Assembly (NCBI GenBank): GCA_017525245.1 | Contig: JAFXTE010000034.1 | Location: forward strand, 1 to 36,321 | DNA from: Bacteroidales bacterium | GTDB taxonomy: Bacteria > Bacteroidota > Bacteroidia > Bacteroidales > WCHB1-69 | DNA: 36,321 nt | Direction: 5' to 3' | Part shown: positions 15,382 to 21,980 of the stretch, piece by piece | How positions within the stretch are numbered: the stretch's first letter is position 1 | Layout of the letters: each line of letters begins with the position of its first letter | Position numbers and translations under genes: made by a program | The notes under the pieces: generated by a model | Databases searched by the model: none | What the model saw: only the letters and a program-made list of their open reading frames with translations | What the model was told of the DNA's origin: nothing

Positions 15382-16322
15382 TGTTTCCCTGGGGCAACGA
15401 GCGACGTTTTCACGCATACAGCCATTATTGTAAAACCCATTTCGGCGGGCGCATTCAAAGGCTTCCTGTGGATGCCGGTTTTTCGTGCCCGAACCGCGTG
15501 AACCGTTCGCAAGGCGGGTGTACCTACTGCGCCAACAATGCCTTTACGCCATCCTATCTTGCTGAAAACAACGATGTTGCAATACAGTTGGTAAACGGAA
15601 AACGATTCTTCGAGAAGCGCTATTCTTCCAATAACGGTTATTTTGCCTATTTCCAGGCATACACAAACACTAACGCCCCTCTTGACGTTCTTCGTCAGAA
15701 ATATGAAGCTGCATTACAAATTACTGACATCAAGGGAATTATTGTTTCCACCCGTCCTGATTGTCTTCCCGACGAGGTGCTAGATTACCTTTCGGAATTA
15801 AACAGCCGCACCTATCTTACCGTGGAATTAGGCGTGGAAAGTTTTCACAATGAGACACTTGTACATATTCATCGGGGACATACGGTGGAATGCACCTTTA
15901 ATGCCTTCGAAAAACTGCATTCACGGAATATTCCCGTTGGGGTGCACCTGATTTTCGGATTGCCGAACGAAAAGCCGGAACAATGGTTAACGGACGTGCA
16001 GTCACTCAACGAGTTGCGACCACAGTTTGTAAAATTCCACCAGTTGCAAATTTTCAAAAACACCGCTATGGAAACAGAATACAACGACCATCCCGAGCGT
16101 TTCAACCCGCTCTCCGCCGACGAATATGTGCAGTTTCTGTGTGATTATCTTGAACGAATGTCGCCCGAAATCGTGATTGAGCGTTTCTCTGCCGAAGTGC
16201 CGCCGCGTTATCTCGCTGTCTCCCAGTGGAATCTACTCCGCCACGACGCACTTGTACGCAAGATTGAGGAGGAGCTTGAGAGAAGGGACAGATGGCAGGG
16301 CTCGGTGATACATAATATATGA
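15381..16322 (+). CDS. TIGR01212 family radical SAM protein (YhcC-like)
   Basis: A 313-aa radical S-adenosylmethionine protein. The iron-sulfur ligands are Cys36, Cys47 and Cys50 in FSCPNRVNRSQGGCTYC; this C-x10-C-x2-C spacing is that of the YhcC/TIGR01212 group. Further matches are YFQAYTNTNAPLDVL, VSTRPDCLPDEVLDYL, LTVELGVESFHNETL and HLIFGLPNE. The reaction is not established. ATG 15381 overlaps the TGA of the upstream lipoprotein gene; GTG 15378 is an alternative one codon earlier. Length is normal. Confidence 0.93.
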   Translation: MFPWGNERRFHAYSHYCKTHFGGRIQRLPVDAGFSCPNRVNRSQGGCTYCANNAFTPSYLAENNDVAIQLVNGKRFFEKRYSSNNGYFAYFQAYTNTNAPLDVLRQKYEAALQITDIKGIIVSTRPDCLPDEVLDYLSELNSRTYLTVELGVESFHNETLVHIHRGHTVECTFNAFEKLHSRNIPVGVHLIFGLPNEKPEQWLTDVQSLNELRPQFVKFHQLQIFKNTAMETEYNDHPERFNPLSADEYVQFLCDYLERMSPEIVIERFSAEVPPRYLAVSQWNLLRHDALVRKIEEELERRDRWQGSVIHNI

Positions 16323-16358
16323 TTCGCCGGAGATAGCATGCGATCAAAAATTACAAAA

Positions 16359-16423
16359 ACTTGCGAAATCTAAAATTAAAATTAACTAATAATTATTAAT
16401 TTTAATTATCAAAAATTGCAAGT
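16359..16423. repeat. Nested AT-rich inverted repeat upstream of DUF5618 gene
   Basis: A perfect 12-bp inverted repeat of only A and T (16374-16385 with 16396-16407, 10-nt loop) lies inside an outer pair, ACTTGC at 16359-16364 and GCAAGT at 16418-16423. It follows the radical SAM gene and could be its terminator or an operator region for the DUF5618 gene. Confidence 0.6.
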
Positions 16424-16460
16424 CGCTGATTCTCAACATTATTTATTTTCAAAAAAAAGT

Positions 16461-16492
16461 CTTGACAAAAGATTATTTTTGTTGTATCTTTG
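16461..16492 (+). promoter_or_regulatory. Promoter of the DUF5618 gene (-33 CTTG, -7 TATCTTTG)
   Basis: TATCTTTG at 16485-16492 is a full TAnnTTTG match. CTTG at 16461-16464, one mismatch from TTTG, lies 20 bp upstream, the expected spacing. It is the best two-part Bacteroidota promoter in the window; the ATG follows at 16512. Confidence 0.68.
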
Positions 16493-16511
16493 CTGCGTTA
16501 AAAATTAATTT

Positions 16512-16913
16512 ATGGAAAAAACAAATCCCATTGAAGAGGCACGGAGATATGTGACCAACGCGGAAGAGGTCATCCAGAAAGCGAATTTTGACCCAATGGT
16601 AAAATTGTATTCAGACAGCAAGTATGTCAAAATGGCCGGAGACACGCTTTGGAAAGGTTGTCTGATTGCTTTAGATGCAATCCTGAACATTCGCAAAGGC
16701 AAAGGCCGCCCTTCCATTAAGAAATACATGGAAGAAGCCGGCAAGCGTGACCGCAAATTACTGGCCGCCATTGTGTCTGGCTATGACATCATGCACCTTA
16801 CCATGGGTTATGATGGAACCAAGAACAAAAAAGTCTGCGATATTGGCTTTGAAAACGCCAACGCCATCATAGACCGATGCGCAGTGCTATACAACGGTTT
16901 GCAATGCGCGTGA
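16512..16913 (+). CDS. DUF5618 family protein
   Basis: A 133-aa cytosolic, mostly helical protein starting NPIEEARRYVTNAEEVI, with the family-like phrase KYVKMAGDTLWKGCLIALDAIL and then a basic KGKGRPSIKKY. This matches DUF5618, a Bacteroidota family of unknown function. Its helical layout recalls HEPN-fold proteins, but the RxxxxH catalytic motif of HEPN RNases is not evident, so a toxin role is not claimed. It has its own promoter, and yifB follows after 38 bp, so it may be co-transcribed with it. Confidence 0.72.
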   Translation: MEKTNPIEEARRYVTNAEEVIQKANFDPMVKLYSDSKYVKMAGDTLWKGCLIALDAILNIRKGKGRPSIKKYMEEAGKRDRKLLAAIVSGYDIMHLTMGYDGTKNKKVCDIGFENANAIIDRCAVLYNGLQCA

Positions 16914-16951
16914 GAGCCGATTCGCCGTGAATAAAAACGAAATATTATATT

Positions 16952-18496
16952 ATGTTGATAAGAACGAACAATTGTGCATTGATGGGGGTGGCCGCGATAC
17001 CCATCATGGTGGAGGTGAATGTTGATAACGGCATCGGTTTCCACTTGGTCGGATTGCCCGACAGCGCGGTGAAGGAGAGTCAGCAGCGCATCGAGACCGC
17101 GCTGAACATCTATGGCTACAAGATACCCGGGCGGAAAATCGTGGTGAACATGGCACCGGCGGACATCCGCAAAGAGGGTTCAGCGTACGATTTGACCCTG
17201 GCCATCGGCATCTTGGCTGCTTCCGAACAGATTGCGGGAGCGTCGGAGCTGGAGGACTACTACATAATGGGGGAACTGTCGTTGGACGGTTCGCTGCAGC
17301 CCGTGCGCGGCGCGTTGCCCATCGCCTTGGAGGCGCGACGGCACAAGAAAAAGGGGCTGATTCTGCCCATCCAGAACGCCAGGGAAGCCGCCATCGTGCA
17401 GGGCATCGATGTTCTGGGGGCATCCAACATCAAGCAGGTCATTGACTTTTTCGACAAGGGCACGCCCATTGAGCCCACGCGCATTGACGTGGCCAGCGCC
17501 TTCAGCGACAGTCTGAACCACTACGAGTACGACTTCTCGGACGTGAAGGGGCAGGAGAACATCAAGCGGGCGATGGAGATTGCGGCGGCGGGTTCCCATA
17601 ACGTGATTTTGATCGGTCCGCCGGGTTCCGGCAAAACCATGTTAGCCAAGCGGTTACCATCAATTTTGCCACCCTTGTGTCTGGAAGAGGCGTTAGAGAC
17701 CACCAAAATCCATTCCGTGGCGGGCAAGATGAGCCGTTACGCCTCCATCATCGCCACTCGGCCGTTCCGTTCACCGCACCACACCATCAGCGATGTCGCG
17801 CTCGTGGGTGGCGGCACGCACCCGCAGCCGGGCGAGATCTCGCTCGCGCATAATGGCGTGCTCTTTCTGGACGAATTGCCGGAATTTAAACGGCAGGTTT
17901 TGGAGGTGATGCGGCAACCGTTGGAGGAACGGAGGGTCACCATCTCGCGGTCGAAGTATTCCGTGGAATTTCCCGCCTCGTTTATGTTCATCGCCGCGAT
18001 GAACCCTTGTCCGTGCGGAAACTACAACCACCCGACGATTGCCTGCACCTGCAAACCCTTTGAGGTCCAGAACTATTTGAGTAAGATCTCAGGACCTTTA
18101 ATGGATCGCATCGACCTCCATGTCGAGGTCGTGCCGGTCAGCCATGAGGAGTTAGCGTCCGACAAGCCGTCGGAGCGCAGTGCGGAGATTCGCAAGCGGG
18201 TGGTGGCAGCACGGGAAATTCAAAAGCGGCGGTTCGAGGGGTGTCAGGGTGTGTTCGCGAACGCGCAGATGAGCAGCAGGATGGTGCGGGAATATTGCCG
18301 TATTGACGAGGCGGGGCAGCTGCTCCTAAAGCAGGCGATGGACCGCCTCGGTCTTTCCGCCCGCGCGTACGACCGCATCCTCAAGGTGGCCCGCACCATC
18401 GCGGACCTCGACGGCAGCCCGAACATCGAAATCGGGCATTTGAGCGAGGCCATCAATTTCAGGAATCTGGACCGGGATAATTGGGGGAGGCGGTGA
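16952..18496 (+). CDS. yifB: YifB/ComM family AAA+ ATPase (Mg-chelatase-like)
   Basis: A 514-aa protein of the YifB/ComM family. ComM in Vibrio and Haemophilus is a branch-migration helicase promoting integration of DNA taken up by transformation. The N-terminal Lon-protease-like S5 domain carries VGLPDSAVKESQQRI and MAPADIRKEGSAYDL. Walker A is GPPGSGKT at ~222-229, Walker B/DELPEF is at ~305, and a Cys-rich NPCPCGNYNHPTIACTC follows. The C-terminal domain ends SEAINFRNLDR. Full length, with ATG 16952. With the HhH-barrel protein at 42-1994 it is the second gene in the window whose relatives relate to DNA uptake, though they are 15 kb apart. Confidence 0.95.
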   Translation: MLIRTNNCALMGVAAIPIMVEVNVDNGIGFHLVGLPDSAVKESQQRIETALNIYGYKIPGRKIVVNMAPADIRKEGSAYDLTLAIGILAASEQIAGASELEDYYIMGELSLDGSLQPVRGALPIALEARRHKKKGLILPIQNAREAAIVQGIDVLGASNIKQVIDFFDKGTPIEPTRIDVASAFSDSLNHYEYDFSDVKGQENIKRAMEIAAAGSHNVILIGPPGSGKTMLAKRLPSILPPLCLEEALETTKIHSVAGKMSRYASIIATRPFRSPHHTISDVALVGGGTHPQPGEISLAHNGVLFLDELPEFKRQVLEVMRQPLEERRVTISRSKYSVEFPASFMFIAAMNPCPCGNYNHPTIACTCKPFEVQNYLSKISGPLMDRIDLHVEVVPVSHEELASDKPSERSAEIRKRVVAAREIQKRRFEGCQGVFANAQMSSRMVREYCRIDEAGQLLLKQAMDRLGLSARAYDRILKVARTIADLDGSPNIEIGHLSEAINFRNLDRDNWGRR

Positions 18497-18502
18497 GGTT
18501 TC

Positions 18503-18516
18503 GCCCCTGAAGGGGC
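18503..18516. repeat. REP-like palindrome 1
   Basis: GCCCCT-GA-AGGGGC, a perfect stem 6 bp after the yifB stop, without a recognisable CTCGGTAG tail. It may also serve as the yifB terminator. Confidence 0.65.
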
Positions 18517-18545
18517 TTTCTGGAACCCATCTGTGAACGCCGTTC

Positions 18546-18572
18546 CTACCGAGCTTGCGTCCCTATCGGGAC
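18546..18572 (-). repeat. REP-like element 2 (inverted)
   Basis: CTACCGAGCTT followed by GTCCC-TATC-GGGAC: the same unit as elements 4-6 in reverse orientation. Confidence 0.85.
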
Positions 18573-18611
18573 ATGAAGATCGTTGTGGGTGATGTGCTAT
18601 ACAGGACTGTT

Positions 18612-18626
18612 GTCCCGTCGGGGCAC
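18612..18626 (-). repeat. REP-like element 3 (degenerate, inverted)
   Basis: TGTCCC-GTCG-GGGCA-type imperfect palindrome. The preceding bases resemble a decayed CTACCGAGCTG tail, comparable to element 9. Confidence 0.55.
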
Positions 18627-18672
18627 ATTCCTGTGCGGTGTCAAACGCAGGAAACCGCAACGGTCACGAACA

Positions 18673-18699
18673 GCCCCGTCAGGGGCCAAAGCTCGGTAG
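18673..18699 (+). repeat. REP-like element 4
   Basis: GCCCC-GTCA-GGGGC followed by CAAAGCTCGGTAG. Confidence 0.85.
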
Positions 18700-18724
18700 A
18701 ATGGGTGCCACCGTTCTCCCCATC

Positions 18725-18750
18725 GTCCCGAAAGGACGAAAGCTCGGTAG
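18725..18750 (+). repeat. REP-like element 5
   Basis: GTCC-CGAAA-GGAC followed by GAAAGCTCGGTAG; the stem has lost one pair relative to element 6. Confidence 0.85.
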
Positions 18751-18775
18751 CACGACAGCCGTTGCGGTTTCCCTC

Positions 18776-18802
18776 GTCCCGACAGGGACGAAAGCTCGGT
18801 AG
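18776..18802 (+). repeat. REP-like element 6
   Basis: GTCCC-GACA-GGGAC followed by GAAAGCTCGGTAG; an intact copy of the left-flank type. Confidence 0.88.
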
Positions 18803-18830
18803 AACGAGGAACATCACGGTTCACATGAAC

Positions 18831-18848
18831 GTCCCTTTAGGGACGAAA
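18831..18848 (+). repeat. REP-like element 7 (truncated)
   Basis: GTCCC-TTTA-GGGAC followed by GAAA but no CTCGGTAG; the copy nearest the transposase start. It may mark an element end. Confidence 0.75.
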
Positions 18849-18896
18849 CATAAGACGAAACAAATGACAATTATCACACAAACAAATCAAACCATT

Positions 18897-19370
18897 ATGA
18901 AATCAATGAGAAACAACACCTACACGCAAATCCATATCCAACTGGTTTTTGCAGTTCAAAACAGGGAATCCCTTATCCTCGATTCTTGGAGAGAGCGTCT
19001 GTACAAATACATGATTGCCATAATCCAAAACAACCGCCATAAGGTTCTGGCCATAGGCGGAACGGCGGATCATGTTCACATTCTGATAGGAATGCGCCCA
19101 TCACAATCGTTGTCCGATTTGATGCAGCACGTCAAAGGGTGTTCGTCGAAATGGATAAACGAGAACAGGTTGGCAAATGGCTGGTTCTCCTGGCAGGAGG
19201 GTTATGGCGCATTTTCTTACGCAAAGGATGATTTGCCGAATGTCATCCGTTACATCGAGAATCAGGCCGAGCATCATAAACAGAAAGATGTGGTGGAGGA
19301 ATACAAGGAACTTTTGGAGGAACATGGTGTTGAATACGATGAACGTAATGTTTTTAAGCCAATAGAATGA
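18897..19370 (+). mobile_element. IS200/IS605-like HUH (Y1) transposase, RAYT-like
   Basis: A 157-aa single-domain tyrosine transposase. The HUH motif is HVH at residues 59-61 (GGTADHVHILIG). The catalytic Tyr is most likely Y119 in VIRYIENQAEHH, with Q123 four residues on as in the TnpA Y-x3-Q arrangement. The segment SWQEGYGAFSYAKDDL is typical of the family. The open frame begins at 18555, but the upstream part only translates REP palindromes, so ATG 18897 is taken (18906 is also possible). No TnpB partner is present. Instead REP-like palindromes flank the gene on both sides, as in REP-associated tyrosine transposases, which are domesticated Y1 enzymes that act on REP hairpins. The gene appears intact. 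Confidence 0.9.
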
Positions 19371-19387
19371 TTTATTGTATTTCTGTC

Positions 19388-19402
19388 GCCCCTGACCGGG
19401 GC
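19388..19402. repeat. REP-like palindrome 8
   Basis: GCCCC-TGACC-GGGGC, 18 bp after the transposase stop; possible terminator or right-end hairpin. No tail is seen. Confidence 0.7.
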
Positions 19403-19428
19403 GCGGTTTCGTGCCCTGGCGACGATTC

Positions 19429-19456
19429 CTACCGAGCTGTTGCCCCTGCCGGGGCA
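19429..19456 (-). repeat. REP-like element 9 (inverted)
   Basis: CTACCGAGCTG then GCCCC-TGCC-GGGGC. It faces element 10, whose tail CAGCTCGGTAG is the exact reverse complement, giving a BIME-like pair. Confidence 0.88.
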
Positions 19457-19501
19457 TTTGTTGGTCGGCAACGGATTACGGGAAACTGGCCGGCCATGAA
19501 T

Positions 19502-19529
19502 GGCCCCGGTAGGGGCCTCAGCTCGGTAG
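19502..19529 (+). repeat. REP-like element 10
   Basis: GGCCCC-GGTA-GGGGCC followed by TCAGCTCGGTAG. Confidence 0.9.
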
Positions 19530-19553
19530 AGGGAGACGGTTCGTTTGTCGCCA

Positions 19554-19581
19554 GGCCCCGGTAGGGGCCACAGCTCGGTAG
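19554..19581 (+). repeat. REP-like element 11
   Basis: GGCCCC-GGTA-GGGGCC followed by ACAGCTCGGTAG; nearly identical to element 10. Confidence 0.9.
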
Positions 19582-19607
19582 GGAAGCATGTTGTATTGTA
19601 AATTGTT

Positions 19608-19622
19608 GTCCCGATTAGGGAC
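19608..19622. repeat. REP-like palindrome 12
   Basis: GTCCC-GATTA-GGGAC without a clear tail, the last of the array. It lies just upstream of the -7 box of the next gene. Confidence 0.65.
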
Positions 19623-19643
19623 ATCACAAAACAATAAAAATTT

Positions 19644-19651
19644 TACCTTTG
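19644..19651 (+). promoter_or_regulatory. -7 promoter box (TACCTTTG)
   Basis: TACCTTTG matches TAnnTTTG, 17 bp before ATG 19669; its -33 region falls next to REP-like palindrome 12. Confidence 0.58.
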
Positions 19652-19668
19652 CCGCCAAAATAATCCCA

Positions 19669-20469
19669 ATGCCCCTCCACAGGAAAAAGCATTACGACCA
19701 ACGCCGGCGACTGATGAAACAGCCGTTCGAGACGCAGGAAAAGGCACAACGGCGTCTCGATTATGTTTTTTACGCCGTCATCGCGGTCGCGGTTGTCGTT
19801 GCTATGTCGTTTTCACTGTTCAAAGACCACAACATCGGCAGGGCTGTTTTCTTTTTCCTGTTCCTCATTTGGTGGACTTATTTCGCTTTCAAATCAGATT
19901 TGCACCGCCTTGCCAAGAAAAAAGGCTGGGAAACCGTCGCAAAAATGACCTACGACCCAAAAGCGGAGAAACCAAACGAAGAGGCTGCGCTACGGGAAGA
20001 ACGGCTGAAGAGCCCGATTGATACGGAAACGCTCATTGTCATGGAAAATGTTACAAATCTTGAGGATTTGGAAGCAATCCTTTTCGATTATGTGGAGGTG
20101 GAATGCAACACATTATGTGACGACCTGCCCCTGTTGTGGAAGGTTGGAGAGAACCGCTATGCCGTCACGTTCCCCTGCGGTATCTCCCGAAAGCCTTTTT
20201 ATGAACTGATGGACAATCTGTTATGTTTTCTTGATATGGCAACCGTTTATGGTTGGTGCCGGTCCGGTCTCTTCAAGAAAAAAGGCGACGGATGGCTCTT
20301 CTTGCGCAACGGAGATGAGGATATGCTTGTTGCCTATTCGGACGACGGTACTCTTTGGGGCATTGATGCCTCAGACGCGATACTCCGTAACCCACACTAT
20401 GCCAACGGATTTAAGGAATACCCGACCATCGATTGGGATTCTGCCGAACAGCTGGGGGTGTATTATTAG
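19669..20469 (+). CDS. Two-TM protein of unknown function
   Basis: A 266-aa protein I do not recognise. A basic N-terminus (HRKKHYDQRRRL) precedes two membrane segments (~32-50 VFYAVIAVAVVVAMSFSLF and ~58-74 RAVFFFLFLIWWTYFAF). A ~190-aa acidic domain with many aromatic and Cys residues follows, probably cytosolic. The open frame extends back to 19588, but that part overlaps a REP palindrome and the -7 box, so ATG 19669 is used. It converges with the LytTR regulator gene; no operon partner is visible. Confidence 0.75.
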   Translation: MPLHRKKHYDQRRRLMKQPFETQEKAQRRLDYVFYAVIAVAVVVAMSFSLFKDHNIGRAVFFFLFLIWWTYFAFKSDLHRLAKKKGWETVAKMTYDPKAEKPNEEAALREERLKSPIDTETLIVMENVTNLEDLEAILFDYVEVECNTLCDDLPLLWKVGENRYAVTFPCGISRKPFYELMDNLLCFLDMATVYGWCRSGLFKKKGDGWLFLRNGDEDMLVAYSDDGTLWGIDASDAILRNPHYANGFKEYPTIDWDSAEQLGVYY

Positions 20470-20559
20470 CATATTGAAAAAGTCTATGTTGCACCTATTT
20501 CATTAAGATACAGGAGCAAAAATCAAAGGATAGATGATTAAAGAAGCAAGCGAAACAGA

Positions 20560-21645
20560 TTATTGGTTAGAATTGCTACACAAAGCGGTTGCATGGTAAC
20601 CGCCGTGGCGTTTGCTGCCGACGTATTTGACGAGCTTGCGCTTGCGGAGCTCGGAAAGGCAACGCTCGACCGTGCTCAGCGAAATCTCGGTCTGGGCGAC
20701 GATATCCGTGGTGTTGCAGCCCGGATTCGCCTGAACGCAGGATTGAACCATGTCGAGTTTCTGCTGCGGGGGAACGACGGGCTTCCGTTTGGACTTCGAC
20801 CGGGGCTTTCTCTTCGGAGCTTGTTCCCCTGCTGTTTCGGCCTTGCATCGCTGAAGACCCTCGGCGACCTGGTCGGCAATCGGGCCGCTGTTTTTGGGAT
20901 CCAACGTGAACGTGAGCGGCTTCTTCGTCCACGGCATCTTTTTCAGGAGCACCTCGCTGCCGTTGCACGACCAGATGTACTGATACGGAATCAAAACGGT
21001 GGGCGAAATGCGGACAAAGTCTTCTTCCCCAAACAGTTGCACAAGATGTTTCATGGAGCCGAGCCGTGTAAACCAACGGTCATGCACCGTATAGATGCGG
21101 GTGAAGTTCCCGTCCTGAACACAATAGTAGATGTCGTCTTTGGGAATCATTAAGAGGTTACTCTCATTGTCTATGACATCCACCATCTGAGTGTCGCGAT
21201 AGACCACCTGCACTTGGGCATCCAAGGCCTTTCGCAGTTCCTGTCGCTCCCGGAACATAAACGGGAAGAAGTTGAATGCCAAGGTACGGGCAGCCACAAC
21301 TCTCCCTTGATGGGTAAACATTCTGAAGGCGCCAAGTTGCTCTATAACCTCCGCATTACAATATTTCATCCATTTCCAGGCGATAACCATCTCAATCAAT
21401 CCTGCCACAAAGGAAACGAAAACCACTACCACCCAATAGACAACCGGATGCTTTTTATGAAGTAGGGGGTAAAACAGGAAATAGTTGGCATATATGGTGG
21501 CCAACAACAACAGCCCCGCAAGCACTTCATTGGTGACACTGCCCGCCCATGGACGAAGATAAGAGTTGTTGACAAAGAAGTAGAGCAGCACGGCGCAGAA
21601 CAAGACGTTCAGCAAAACGATAACGATGGTTCTTCGGTGTTTCAT
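20560..21645 (-). CDS. Membrane-anchored LytTR / winged-helix transcription regulator
   Basis: A 361-aa one-piece regulator. The N-terminus has at least three membrane helices (~6-25, ~39-60, ~66-90), perhaps a fourth near 120-132, resembling the sensor part of LytS/YehU-type kinases but with no kinase domain. Residues ~155-250 match LytTR DNA-binding domains (DDIYYCVQDGNFTRIYT, then GEEDFVRISPTVLIPYQYI). A Lys/Arg/Pro-rich linker (KRKPRSKSKRKPVVPP) leads to a C-terminal winged helix (residues ~310-355, NTTDIVAQTEISLSTVERCL then LRKRKLVKYVG). ATG 21645 gives the first membrane helix directly; the frame extends to 21708. It is divergent from a T9SS adhesin gene whose upstream region has repeated TGTGAGGG-like motifs, so it probably regulates that locus and itself. 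Confidence 0.82.
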   Translation of the reverse strand: MKHRRTIVIVLLNVLFCAVLLYFFVNNSYLRPWAGSVTNEVLAGLLLLATIYANYFLFYPLLHKKHPVVYWVVVVFVSFVAGLIEMVIAWKWMKYCNAEVIEQLGAFRMFTHQGRVVAARTLAFNFFPFMFRERQELRKALDAQVQVVYRDTQMVDVIDNESNLLMIPKDDIYYCVQDGNFTRIYTVHDRWFTRLGSMKHLVQLFGEEDFVRISPTVLIPYQYIWSCNGSEVLLKKMPWTKKPLTFTLDPKNSGPIADQVAEGLQRCKAETAGEQAPKRKPRSKSKRKPVVPPQQKLDMVQSCVQANPGCNTTDIVAQTEISLSTVERCLSELRKRKLVKYVGSKRHGGYHATALCSNSNQ

Positions 21646-21753
21646 AATCGGACATCCATATTTGTTTATAATTATGCTTCTTGTTTTCGGGTCTGAAAGT
21701 CGCTGCAAAGATAGTGAATTAATCCAAACAAAACCCCGGAAAACAGCCCCATT

Positions 21754-21785
21754 CCCTCACAGAAAAGCCCTCTAAAGCCCTCACA
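21754..21785 (-). promoter_or_regulatory. Repeated CCCTCACA motifs near the regulator
   Basis: CCCTCACA occurs at 21754-21761 and 21778-21785, 24 bp apart, with a partial CCCTC at 21768-21772. On the minus strand these read TGTGAGGG, the same word found upstream of the adhesin gene. They lie ~110-140 bp upstream of the regulator start. Confidence 0.55.
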
Positions 21786-21835
21786 ACAGCACAAAAATCG
21801 GACATTTATTTAACATATTGAAAATCAGATTTTTA

Positions 21836-21844
21836 CCCCCCCCC
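21836..21844 (+). repeat. Homopolymeric C9 tract in the divergent promoter region
   Basis: Nine consecutive C lie between the regulator and adhesin genes, about 95 bp upstream of the adhesin -7 box. Tracts of this length can slip, so phase variation of expression is possible. No other C or G run of this length was noticed in the window. Confidence 0.85.
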
Positions 21845-21885
21845 GAAATATTGGTTCAAAACTGGCAAATCGGTCACATTTTTAC

Positions 21886-21914
21886 TATGAGGGAACATAT
21901 TTTTTATGTGAGGG
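21886..21914 (+). promoter_or_regulatory. Direct repeats TATGAGGG / TGTGAGGG, putative activator site
   Basis: TATGAGGG (21886-21893) and TGTGAGGG (21907-21914) are direct repeats whose starts are 21 bp apart, two helical turns. This is the geometry known for LytTR-family sites (two ~9-bp direct repeats separated by ~12-13 bp). They end 24 bp upstream of the adhesin -7 box, a position suited to activation; no -33 TTTG is seen. Confidence 0.55.
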
Positions 21915-21938
21915 ATATAAAAGTGTTGCGAAAGATTG

Positions 21939-21946
21939 TATTTTTG
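21939..21946 (+). promoter_or_regulatory. -7 promoter box (TATTTTTG) of the first adhesin
   Basis: TAnnTTTG match, 34 bp before ATG 21981. The missing -33 element and the direct repeats just upstream suggest activator dependence. Confidence 0.6.
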
Positions 21947-21980
21947 CCGTCAGAAACTGATATAATTGAATGATTTCGTC

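Noticed and set aside
16512-16913. HEPN RNase toxin
   Set aside because: The protein is helical, but no RxxxxH catalytic motif and no nucleotidyltransferase partner are visible.
18555-18896. N-terminal extension of the transposase
   Set aside because: It only translates REP palindromes, and the family domain begins just after ATG 18897.
18503-19622. CRISPR array
   Set aside because: The repeats are short palindromes in both orientations with irregular spacing and no cas genes; they fit REP elements.
20470-20559. Small gene or terminator between the converging genes
   Set aside because: The 90-bp gap shows no clear hairpin with T tract and no open frame with a start signal.
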